Position numbers and translations under genes: made by a program | The notes under the pieces: model-generated | What the model saw: the letters and a program-made list of their open reading frames with translations, nothing else | Databases searched by the model: none | Told to the model about the DNA's origin: nothing | Shown: positions 13,499 to 20,169 of the stretch, in pieces | Numbering within the stretch: position 1 is the stretch's first letter | Layout: each line of letters begins with the position of its first letter | Virus record (IMG/VR): IMGVR_UViG_3300010391_000211 | Location: 1-21,128 of that record | DNA from: a virus | Length of the DNA stretch: 21,128 nucleotides | Reading direction: 5' to 3' (one strand)

Positions 13499-15906
13499 AC
13501 GCAGCGGCACAAATCATTGCCCCCTCCGCGACGCCCCAGGCGCCCGCCCGATGGTTCACCGTCAACGAGGCCGCCGGGGTGCTGGGCCTCACAGCCAGCC
13601 GCGTCCGCCAGATGTGCCGCGCGGGGGAGTTGACGGCCCGCCAGGAGCTTTCCCCGAGCGGCAGCGGTGAGTGGACGATCGACCCCGATTGCCGCCCCGC
13701 CCTGCGGATCGCGGCCGGGGGCCAGTTGATAGCGGCCCCCGCCGACGATCCGCTGAGCGGCCTGACCGCCGCCAAGCGGGCCGTCATCCATCGCCGCTAC
13801 CAGGCCGTGCGGGAGCTTCAGGCCGCCCTGGACGCCAGGCCCGCCGCCCTGGGCGCCGATGAGTTCCTCCGGCTGTGGGCGGCGGCGTGGTCTGTCCGCC
13901 GGCAGATGGCGGGCGAGCCGGGCGTGAGCGCCTCGACGCTCTACAACTGGCAGCGCCGGTTCCGCTCCGGGGGCATCGCCGGCCTCATCGACCGTCGCCG
14001 CTACGCCGGCCCCATCGCCGCCGTGGGCGAGGAGGCGTGGAGCGCGTTTTGCGGCCTGTACCTGGACCAGGCCGCCCCGCACATTCCGCGGCTGTGGGAA
14101 CGCGTCGCGGCCCTCGCCGCCGGCCACCCCGGCGACCAGCAGTGGGCCTGGCCCGGCCTGCGGACGATACAGCGGTGGGTCGCGCAAAAGCTCCCCGCGC
14201 CCCTGCTGGCGGCCGGGCGAGATCCCAAACGGTTCCGCGACCGCTGCCTGCCGTGGATCTCACGCGACTGGTCTGGCGTCCCGGCGATGGGCTGCTGGGT
14301 GGGCGACCACAGGCAGCTGGACGTCCTGTGGCCCCGCCTGGTCGTGGCGGAGAAAAAGGGCGTCAAGTCGCTCGCCTGGAAATGGTACCGCCCCTGGCTC
14401 ACCGGCTGGCTGGACGCCCGGTCGTGGTTCCTGCCGGCCTGGGACATGCGCTTCGCCAGCCCGGACGGCCAGCAGACGATGGGATCGTTCATACGCGGAG
14501 TGGCCCGCCACGGCCAGCCGGAGGCGGTGTACATAGACAACGGCAAGGACTTCCGCATGGGCCGTTTTGCCGGCGGGCGGCGCGGTAGGGCAGGTTTCCA
14601 ACCTGCCGGCCAGATCGTCGCGGAGAAGCACGTCAAGCCGATCCTCCAAATGCTCGGCATCGAGGCGTATTTCGCGACGCCGTACAACGCCAAGGCCAAG
14701 GTCATCGAGCCGTGGTTCAAGCTCATGGCCGAGTGGTTCGACAAGACCTGGCCGACCTATTGCGGCCGGTCGCCCGGCCACAGGCCCGAGCGGCTGGATA
14801 AGTTCTTCCGCCACGGCGGCGGGGAATCCGCCGAGGCGTACGCCAGGGGCGTCCTCGGCGAGGCGTACAGCCGCGTGATGCTCCTGGCTGATCCCCTCGA
14901 CCAGGACAGGCGGGACGAACTGACTATAGGCCCCCTGAAGGCGGCGTTTGAACGCTGGTTAACGGACGATTACGCCCTTCGCCAAAGCCCCTGCCAGTGG
15001 GCGGGCGGCCTGTCGGCGGGGAGGGCCTTCGCCGAGCTTCGGCGCGAGGGCCACCAGGTCCGCCGGCCGGCCACAGACACGCTCATGCTGCTGCTCATGC
15101 CGTCCGTGCCCGTCTGCGTGGGGCCAAAGGGCGTCTACGTCCGGGCCTTCGGGATGTACTACTGGCACCAGGCCCTAGAGAGCCGCGCGTGCGCCAGCGG
15201 GCGGGATCTCCGCCGCAAGGTCGTCTACCGCTACGACCCCGCCGACTCCGGCCAGATTGTGGTCTACGACGCTCAAACGGATCGGTTCCTGTGCATAGCC
15301 AGGCCGCACGCCTCCAACGGCATCCCGGCGATCGTCGCCGAGGGCGACGCGGACAACCAGGAGCGGCTGTCCGCGGCGATCGAACTCCAACGACACATGG
15401 CCAGGCGATACAACAAGGAAGTGAAGGGCCTCCGTCAGGCGGCCGGCGAGGCCGTCAACGGACTACTGAGCTCATCGCGTTCGGCGGCGCGGGCACTGGG
15501 CCTGTTAGATACCGGCCCCGGGGCGGCGGTCGTGGCATCCGCCGCCCCCGCCCCCGCCGCACAGATCATCTACTCGGCCAACCACGACCTGGCCTCGCGC
15601 GCCCTGGCCCGCGTGCGGGCGGACCGCGCGAGCGAGCGGGAGGCCTCGCAACTGGCCGCCCTGGCGGCCACGGGCACTGACGGAAGCGATGCGGAGACGC
15701 GGAGACGCCGAGACGCGGGGATACGCGAGCGGCAACAGCCCCTGCCGAGCAGTCTGAGCCTGCTCCGCGGATGCGATGACGACACTGAGGAAGCGGACGG
15801 ATCGCCGAGCACGGGCAGGGAGGCCCCTTTTGATTCGCGAGTCGCGAATTGCGAGTCGCGAATCGAGGAGGCCCCCGATGGACAGCAACCGACTCAGCAC
15901 GATTGA
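13492..15906 (+). CDS. MuA-like DDE transposase
   Basis: An 804-residue transposase that pairs phage ends and joins them to target DNA for replicative transposition. Residues ~21-50 are an excisionase-like HTH (WFTVNEAAGVLGLTASRVRQ). A second HTH lies near 140-165 (SASTLYNWQRRFRSGG), then the RNase H-like core with Asp272 (VGDHRQLDV), Asp349 (YIDNGKDF) and Glu406 (AKVIEPWFK). The D-D-E spacing of 77 and 57 is close to MuA, and a Mu-type C-terminal domain follows. The ATG lies inside a heptamer array without a Shine-Dalgarno. An in-frame palindrome adds RAGFQPAG between Asp349 and Glu406. The C-terminus (about 733-790) is lengthened by octamer and heptamer repeats. MuA is 663 residues, so about 140 are extra. 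Confidence 0.93.
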   Translation: MTHAAAQIIAPSATPQAPARWFTVNEAAGVLGLTASRVRQMCRAGELTARQELSPSGSGEWTIDPDCRPALRIAAGGQLIAAPADDPLSGLTAAKRAVIHRRYQAVRELQAALDARPAALGADEFLRLWAAAWSVRRQMAGEPGVSASTLYNWQRRFRSGGIAGLIDRRRYAGPIAAVGEEAWSAFCGLYLDQAAPHIPRLWERVAALAAGHPGDQQWAWPGLRTIQRWVAQKLPAPLLAAGRDPKRFRDRCLPWISRDWSGVPAMGCWVGDHRQLDVLWPRLVVAEKKGVKSLAWKWYRPWLTGWLDARSWFLPAWDMRFASPDGQQTMGSFIRGVARHGQPEAVYIDNGKDFRMGRFAGGRRGRAGFQPAGQIVAEKHVKPILQMLGIEAYFATPYNAKAKVIEPWFKLMAEWFDKTWPTYCGRSPGHRPERLDKFFRHGGGESAEAYARGVLGEAYSRVMLLADPLDQDRRDELTIGPLKAAFERWLTDDYALRQSPCQWAGGLSAGRAFAELRREGHQVRRPATDTLMLLLMPSVPVCVGPKGVYVRAFGMYYWHQALESRACASGRDLRRKVVYRYDPADSGQIVVYDAQTDRFLCIARPHASNGIPAIVAEGDADNQERLSAAIELQRHMARRYNKEVKGLRQAAGEAVNGLLSSSRSAARALGLLDTGPGAAVVASAAPAPAAQIIYSANHDLASRALARVRADRASEREASQLAALAATGTDGSDAETRRRRDAGIRERQQPLPSSLSLLRGCDDDTEEADGSPSTGREAPFDSRVANCESRIEEAPDGQQPTQHD
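14589..14607. repeat. in-frame palindrome in transposase catalytic domain
   Basis: GGCAGGTT-TCC-AACCTGCC, a perfect 8-bp stem with a 3-base loop, preceded by GTAGG. It is translated as part of RAGFQPAG, in the loop between the second Asp and the Glu of the active site. Confidence 0.85.
15691..15722. repeat. GCGGAGAC octamer array in transposase C-terminus
   Basis: GCGGAGAC, GCGGAGAC, GCCGAGAC, GCGGGGAT: four octamers, the inverse orientation of the CCGCGTCT family, read in-frame as DAETRRRRDAG. Confidence 0.88.
15832..15871 (+). repeat. GTCGCGA heptamer array ending in Shine-Dalgarno, copy 2
   Basis: GA, TTCGCGA, GTCGCGA, ATTGCGA, GTCGCGA, ATC, GAGGAGG. It encodes DSRVANCESRIEE at the transposase C-terminus and its GAGGAGG, 6 bases before ATG 15878, is the ribosome binding site of the ATPase gene. 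Aligned with 12172-12211 it differs at four positions over 38 repeat-and-SD bases. Confidence 0.9.
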
Positions 15907-17026
15907 ACTGATGAGGAGAACGGCGGCGATGACCACGGAAGGCGCGGAACATTTCAGCGACATACAGCGACGGGAGATCATCGACGCCCTGGTCAGGATC
16001 GCCAGGGCCGACCGGCTGAGCAACCGCTTCCTGGCGCGGTCCGTCCTCCAGGGCTCCGCGCCGACCTGGACGCTGATCCGCCAGGGCAAGTACGCCGGCA
16101 ACACGGACAAATACCTCCGGCGCGCCCAGCGTTGGCTGGCCGATCGGGTCAGCCGCGCCCAGGCCCCGGCGGCGTCGTATGTCCAGACCTCCATCGGCGA
16201 GGCCGTGCAGAAGGTCTGCCACCGCGCCTGGGAGATGCCCTGCATGGCGCGGATCGTCACCCCCAGCGGGGCGGGCAAGACGGCCGCCCTGCTGGAATAC
16301 GTCCGGCGCAACCCCGACCGGCGGCACTACCTCCAGGCGGGCCAGGCCCTGTCCAGTCCGCGCGGCCTCCTGGCGGAACTGGCCGACAAGCTCGGCGCGG
16401 ACTACGCCATGAGCCAGACCACGCCGGAGCAATATCGGCGGATCCGCAAGCGGCTCGCGGAACTCTACGCCGGCGGCACGGGCGACCCGGTGATCGTCGT
16501 GGTCGACGAGGCCACCACGCTGACGCCGCCGGCGTTGAACATCCTCCGCAACCTGCACGACGATCCGGCCTGCCGCCTGGCGGTGGTCCTGGCCGACACG
16601 TGGAGGCTGGACGCCGAGCTCCGCCGCCCGGCGGGCATGGCCGGCGGATACGAGCAGCTCCGGTCCCGCTTCGGCGCGACGCTGGCCATGTCGGCCCAGG
16701 AGGAGATTTCCCGCGCCGACGTGGCGGCCGTGGCCGGCGGGGTCCTGGCGGCCGTGGGGTTCGATGGCAGGCTGCACGCCGACGCCGCGCGATACCTGCA
16801 CCGCCTGGCCCAGGGCGACGGCAAGCTGCGCAACGTGGTACATCGCATCCAGGCGGTCCACGCCGTGGCCGAGGACCTCCAGATAGAGCCGGAGTACTCC
16901 GTCGCCCAACTGGACTACGTGGCCGACCTGGTGGGCGCCGAGCGCGAGATGCGGCATACCGTCTGTCCATTTGGCCAGGCCGGCGAGCGGCAACAGCCGG
17001 CGGGCAACAGACAGCAAGTGGCGTGA
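15878..17026 (+). CDS. MuB-like AAA ATPase, transposition target factor
   Basis: A 382-residue ATPase. Walker A is TPSGAGKTA at 128-136; Walker B is VIVVVDEAT at 205-213, with Asp210-Glu211; a sensor-type LADTWRLD follows. The N-terminal ~110 residues contain an HTH-like segment (LSNRFLARSVLQGSAPTWTLI), as in MuB, whose N-terminal domain binds DNA. MuB forms ATP-dependent filaments on target DNA, stimulates the transposase and gives target immunity. ATG 15878 is chosen for its GAGGAGG; it overlaps the transposase 3' end by 29 bases in another frame, implying coupling. A longer form from 15776 would be an upstream extension across the repeat. The Gln-rich tail (ERQQPAGNRQQVA) is probably disordered. 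Confidence 0.9.
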   Translation: MDSNRLSTIELMRRTAAMTTEGAEHFSDIQRREIIDALVRIARADRLSNRFLARSVLQGSAPTWTLIRQGKYAGNTDKYLRRAQRWLADRVSRAQAPAASYVQTSIGEAVQKVCHRAWEMPCMARIVTPSGAGKTAALLEYVRRNPDRRHYLQAGQALSSPRGLLAELADKLGADYAMSQTTPEQYRRIRKRLAELYAGGTGDPVIVVVDEATTLTPPALNILRNLHDDPACRLAVVLADTWRLDAELRRPAGMAGGYEQLRSRFGATLAMSAQEEISRADVAAVAGGVLAAVGFDGRLHADAARYLHRLAQGDGKLRNVVHRIQAVHAVAEDLQIEPEYSVAQLDYVADLVGAEREMRHTVCPFGQAGERQQPAGNRQQVA

Positions 17027-17073
17027 CGGAAGAAGGTCATAGGCCGGAAGAAGGTCATAGGTCATAGGTCGCA
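17027..17073 (+). repeat. GGTCATA heptamers plus an 18-bp repeat
   Basis: CGGAAGAAGGTCATAGG occurs at 17027-17043 and 17045-17061 (18-bp period). It passes into GGTCATA heptamers at 17053, 17060 and a degenerate 17067. The array starts the base after the ATPase stop. It carries TAG stops in the forward direction. Confidence 0.88.
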
Positions 17074-17112
17074 GAACGGAAACCCCTGAGACCTGTGACC
17101 TTGGAGATGAGC

Positions 17113-17730
17113 ATGGATGCCGAACTGGCGAATTGCGAGAAGCCCGCCTGCGGAGAGCCGGTATACGCCAAGGGCTTCAATTTGTGCCTGATGCACTTTA
17201 ACGAGGACCGCAAACGCCGCCTGGCGGCGGCACCGAGTGACCCGCCAACGGAAAGGAACGAACCCATGCCGAGATCCAAGGATTCCTGCCGCGTCCCCGG
17301 CTGCACCAACGCGGCCGCCAACCGGGGCATCTGCACCTCCTGCTACTACCACGCCAAGAAGGCCGGTCCGCGCGGCGACAAGGTCCGCGCCGCCATGCTC
17401 CCCAGCAAACGGGCGCCGAAGGCCGACCGCCTCGCCGGCGGGGCGCTGGACGATGACGAGAACCTCGGCCGCATGGCCGGCGCCAAGGCACTCCGCAAGC
17501 AGGCGGAGGATGCCGGGATATCGATCGACGACGTCCCTCGCCAGGCCATAGCCGCGGAGGTCATCCAGACATGCCGCGAGCTGTGCCAGGCTCTGGGCGT
17601 GTCGGTGATCGACAGGCCCGGCGGCGGCTTCTACGCCCTGGCCGCCGGGGTGCATCACGGGCAACTCGCCGAGGTGACCGAACTGGCCATGGTCTATCAG
17701 GCGAACATCACGAGGAAGGCTGGCGCGTGA
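17113..17730 (+). CDS. double zinc-finger early protein
   Basis: A 205-residue protein from ATG 17113, with GGAG 6 bases upstream. It has two similar metal sites: Cys8-x4-Cys13-x11-Cys25-x2-His28 and Cys59-x4-Cys64-x9-Cys74-x2-Cys77, each with a G-x-C turn as in small phage zinc fingers. The C-terminal half is a separate alpha/beta domain (AIAAEVIQTCRELCQALGVSVID). Between the fingers, ATG 17266 has its own AAAGGA site 8 bases upstream, so a shorter one-finger product may also be made, or the gene may be a fusion of two. It follows the transposition genes; nucleic-acid binding is likely, the exact role unknown. Confidence 0.7.
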   Translation: MDAELANCEKPACGEPVYAKGFNLCLMHFNEDRKRRLAAAPSDPPTERNEPMPRSKDSCRVPGCTNAAANRGICTSCYYHAKKAGPRGDKVRAAMLPSKRAPKADRLAGGALDDDENLGRMAGAKALRKQAEDAGISIDDVPRQAIAAEVIQTCRELCQALGVSVIDRPGGGFYALAAGVHHGQLAEVTELAMVYQANITRKAGA

Positions 17731-17928
17731 ATGGACGCCCAGGCCGTCAGGCAGCGGCTGAAGGAACTAGTGGCCCAAAGCGGCGACCGCCGCCGGGCCA
17801 TGCTCCTAATGCGATACGCGGACGGCTTCACCGACGCGGAGGTCGCCGCCGTCATCGGCGAGCCGGCCGAGGCGGTGACCAGAGAACTGGCAACGGCCAT
17901 CGAGGACCTCAAATGGGCGCTTCGCTGA
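17731..17928 (+). CDS. stand-alone sigma70 region 4-like HTH protein
   Basis: A 65-residue protein whose ATG directly follows the previous stop, with AGGAAGG upstream. It reads RRAMLLMRYADGFTDAEVAAVIGEPAEAVTRELATAIEDL, the pattern of sigma70 region 4 (bulk Arg-Tyr-x-(D/E)-G, then E-[IV]-A...V...L..A...L), with no region 2. Such small proteins can recruit or modify RNA polymerase. Mu uses Mor and C to turn on middle and late genes, and no Mor/C homologue is visible here, so this is a candidate substitute; that is inference. It could equally be an ordinary small HTH repressor. Confidence 0.7.
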   Translation: MDAQAVRQRLKELVAQSGDRRRAMLLMRYADGFTDAEVAAVIGEPAEAVTRELATAIEDLKWALR

Positions 17929-18137
17929 AACTAAAACGATTGCAGGCGAGCTTCAACGTAATCCGCCTCACCCGCGTCCGCGCCCGCCATGCCTGGTGTG
18001 GGCGGTGGCGGCTCCCGGATCGGTCACTCGTATTTGCCCCGAACGCCCGCACGCGGCGCAGGGCCGTCCAGGCGGCAATCGCCATGGCTACGGCCATGCA
18101 GGACGCCCTGATTGTGCCATCGCGGATCTGGCTGTGA
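17913..18137 (+). CDS. small basic protein
   Basis: A 74-residue protein beginning MGASLKLKRLQASFNVI. ATG 17913 overlaps the end of the sigma-like gene by 16 bases and has GAGGA exactly 6 bases upstream, inside that gene. The sequence is rich in Arg (RLTRVRARHAWCGRW, NARTRRRAVQ) with one hydrophobic helix (AAIAMATAMQDALIV). No family recognised. Coupling to the sigma-like gene suggests a shared job. Confidence 0.6.
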   Translation: MGASLKLKRLQASFNVIRLTRVRARHAWCGRWRLPDRSLVFAPNARTRRRAVQAAIAMATAMQDALIVPSRIWL

Positions 18138-18148
18138 ACGGCGGGTCA

Positions 18149-18232
18149 TTGGACTGTGGACTGTTCGGCTGTTGGGCGCCGCGAGGCGAGCCGTTTTTGC
18201 TATGCCCAACAGTCGAACAGTCCACAGCCCAA
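18149..18232. repeat. 29-bp inverted repeat (long hairpin)
   Basis: Left arm 18149-18177 (TTGGACTGTGG...TTGGGC) and right arm 18204-18232 are complementary at 27 of 29 positions, with one of the rest a G-T pair; loop 26 bases. The arms contain GGACTGT heptamers. It lies in the only large gap of the early operon (18138-18423, 286 bp). No T-tract follows, so a plain intrinsic terminator is unlikely; RNA processing, attenuation or a small RNA are possible. Confidence 0.85.
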
Positions 18233-18374
18233 TAGTCCAACAAGGCCATCAGAATGCTTGCATCAGGAAAGGCTTGGCGATGAAGCGGTGATCTCGACCA
18301 AGGTCATGCGCGGGTTTTGCCCAAATTGCCCGATGGCCCGGCCCCGCGACGGTCGCGGGGCAATGACGATGACC

Positions 18375-18414
18375 CGGTTAACCAGTTAACCGGTGAACCA
18401 GTTAACCAGTTCAC
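18375..18414. repeat. GTTAAC octamer array, 5 copies
   Basis: CGGTTAAC, CAGTTAAC, CGGTGAAC, CAGTTAAC, CAGTTCAC, ending 9 bases before the ATG of the GemA-like gene. That gene itself opens ATGTTAACGAACGG, a degenerate continuation. Same family as 625-656 and 829-868, 17 kb away. Confidence 0.92.
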
Positions 18415-18423
18415 GGGTGTTTC

Positions 18424-18861
18424 ATGTTAACGAACGGTCAAAAAAAGGCGCTGCACTCCGCGGCCCGCCAGGCGGGCATCGGCGAGGAACACCGGCGGAC
18501 CGTCCAGAGGAACCTGGGCGGCTTCCATTCCGCCGCCGACCGCACGGCCAGCCGGGCGGGGTTCATCGCCGTGATGGCCTTCTACGAGCGCCTCTGCGGC
18601 GGCACGCTGCACGGGTGCACCGCCGGCTACTGGCAGGGGCAGGACGCCGGGGAGAACCCCACCGCCGCCCTGGGCTACCGCGTCATCCAGGAGGCCCGCG
18701 CCCTAGGCATGGACAAGGCGTCCCTGGACGGCTTCCTGGCCGGGCCGCACATGTCCAGTGGTCTATATGCGACCGTCGAGGACGCCCCCGCCTACTGGCT
18801 CCGCCGCTGCCTGGAGGCGCTGAAGGCCATGCGTGCGCGGCGAGAGAGGCGGGCAATATGA
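18424..18861 (+). CDS. GemA-like protein (Mu gp16, DUF1018)
   Basis: A 145-residue protein starting MLTNGQKKALHSAARQAGI at ATG 18424. The order [helix with H-x-A], EEHRRTVQRNLGGFHSA, then a G-F-I-A-V-MAFYERL helix matches the N-terminal pattern of the GemA/DUF1018 family of Mu-like phages, whose Mu member modulates host gene expression and DNA supercoiling. The C-terminal half (DKASLDGFLAGPHMSSG ... YWLRRCLEALKAM) is helical. No Shine-Dalgarno is seen; the octamer array sits just upstream. Its stop overlaps the next start (ATGA). The family call is by pattern and position. Confidence 0.65.
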   Translation: MLTNGQKKALHSAARQAGIGEEHRRTVQRNLGGFHSAADRTASRAGFIAVMAFYERLCGGTLHGCTAGYWQGQDAGENPTAALGYRVIQEARALGMDKASLDGFLAGPHMSSGLYATVEDAPAYWLRRCLEALKAMRARRERRAI

Positions 18862-19187
18862 TCGACCAGGCCGTCGCCAACAAGATCGCCAACTGCCGGT
18901 TCAGCGAACCGGACACCCTGGCGGCGCCCGTGCCGCAGGGCAAGCGCGGCGGTTTTATCGCGGCGTATTTCTGCCGCGCCGCCTACGCCGCCCCCTACGC
19001 CCCGCCACATGGCCAGCACCCGATCTGCCGGGTCCACACGAACGGGCAATGCGACTGGGCCAAGCCGTGGCGTGGCCCGGAGGTTGTCACCACGATCAGC
19101 GACGGCAACGCCGACGCGATGATGGGCGAACAACCGCCCCAGGCCGAGGACGGGCTCGGCGAGGAGGACGATCTTGAACCAGCCTGA
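18858..19187 (+). CDS. hypothetical early protein
   Basis: A 109-residue protein from ATG 18858 with GAGGCGGG upstream and ATGA overlap with the GemA-like stop. The N-terminal half is alpha/beta with aromatic and Ala-rich stretches (GFIAAYFCRAAYAAPYAPP) and three Cys/His positions (YFCRAA, PICRVHTNGQC) that could hold a metal. The last 25 residues are acidic (EDGLGEEDDLEP), as in small DNA-mimic or adaptor proteins, but no function can be assigned. Confidence 0.6.
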   Translation: MIDQAVANKIANCRFSEPDTLAAPVPQGKRGGFIAAYFCRAAYAAPYAPPHGQHPICRVHTNGQCDWAKPWRGPEVVTTISDGNADAMMGEQPPQAEDGLGEEDDLEPA

Positions 19188-19776
19188 CAACCTGGACCGC
19201 CTCCCGCCCATGCCGGCGGCCGTGGCCGTGCCGGACACGGTGCGGTGGGCGGTCGTGCGGATCACGGACCTATGGAACGCGGTCATGCCGCGCAACCGGG
19301 TCCGCGTCCGCACGCGCCAGCGGACCGTCGACGTCGCCTCCGTCCTCCGCGAGATGACGGAGGAGCAGGTCATCCAGGCCGTCCGGTTCTACTCCAAGAG
19401 CGAATGGAACCGCACCCGCCAGGTATGGCGGACCTTCGACCACTTCATGACCATCGAGGTGTGTACCTATTGGTATGAGAAAGCCTGCGAGCACGCCGAC
19501 CTCGCCGACGCCGCCAGGCGGCGGCAGGCGCAGGCGGGGAAGGCCGGGGCAAGCCCGGCGATCACCCCGCCCGTGCGGGCGGACTGCCTGCGGGCCGGCC
19601 TCGTCAAACGGTTCGCGGACCTCCCCGCCGATCGGCAGGAATACTACCTGGTTCTGGCCCGCGCCAAACTGGCCGCCGCCGGGGCCGTCTCCGTGACCGG
19701 CCAGCGCGGCGGGGGCGATTTCTGCGTTCGCGGCCTGGCCGTGGACCTGTTCGCGGCGGAGGCCGCCACGCCATGA
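19174..19776 (+). CDS. hypothetical early protein, helical
   Basis: A 200-residue protein. The TTG at 19174 is chosen because GAGGAGG lies 6 bases upstream inside the previous gene, giving a 14-base overlap. A basic segment (MPRNRVRVRTRQRTVD) is followed by helices (LREMTEEQVIQAVRFYSKSEW, ADLADAARRRQAQAG) and a C-terminal domain (LPADRQEYYLVLARAKLAA). The composition suggests a soluble, possibly nucleic-acid-binding protein. I recognise no family. Mu-like phages keep variable small genes after gemA. Confidence 0.65.
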   Translation: MNQPDNLDRLPPMPAAVAVPDTVRWAVVRITDLWNAVMPRNRVRVRTRQRTVDVASVLREMTEEQVIQAVRFYSKSEWNRTRQVWRTFDHFMTIEVCTYWYEKACEHADLADAARRRQAQAGKAGASPAITPPVRADCLRAGLVKRFADLPADRQEYYLVLARAKLAAAGAVSVTGQRGGGDFCVRGLAVDLFAAEAATP

Positions 19777-19979
19777 GTGAGATAGTCCACACCGGCGCCG
19801 TGATCGTCGGGCCGGCCGGCCGCCTGTTCGCCGGCGCGGGCGACGTGCGGACGATCTATCCCGCGATCGACCGGGCGCGGACCGTGGCGGCGGCCTGGAA
19901 CGCCAGCCCCGCCTTCCGCGAGGTCGGGCCGCTGATGGCCCGGCGATGCACCGTTATCCTGGAGACTGACGATGACTGA
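19773..19979 (+). CDS. small hypothetical protein
   Basis: A 68-residue protein from ATG 19773, overlapping the previous stop by 4 bases (ATGA). It contains a beta-like start (IVHTGAVIVGPAGRLFAG) and a helix (AIDRARTVAAAWNASP). It ends in an acidic ETDDD. No family recognised; coupled translation in a tight operon supports its being real. Confidence 0.55.
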   Translation: MSEIVHTGAVIVGPAGRLFAGAGDVRTIYPAIDRARTVAAAWNASPAFREVGPLMARRCTVILETDDD

Positions 19980-20169
19980 GCGACAGATCGAACTGATTCT
20001 CGCGGCAGAACACTTCGAGCGTTGCTGGGCGACGCCCGGACGCCTCATCATCGGCGACCAACGCTATGGGGCATGGGTGCTGGATGCGGCCACGGAGCTG
20101 CGCCGCCTGGCCGAACGCCAGTCGTCGATCACCCTGGGGACCAATGATGATCCAACAACTGATCGGTAA
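19972..20169 (+). CDS. small hypothetical protein
   Basis: A 65-residue protein from ATG 19972, overlapping the previous gene by 8 bases, with GGAG upstream. The sequence is mostly helical (TERQIELILAAEHFERCW, LDAATELRRLAERQ) around a short GDQRYG turn. No family recognised. The 26-base overlap with the next gene's start implies coupling. Confidence 0.55.
   Translation: MTERQIELILAAEHFERCWATPGRLIIGDQRYGAWVLDAATELRRLAERQSSITLGTNDDPTTDR

Noticed and set aside
15776-15877. Upstream start for the MuB-like gene
   Set aside because: The extra residues are Arg-rich and read through the heptamer array out of the frame used by the transposase; ATG 15878 has a near-perfect Shine-Dalgarno.
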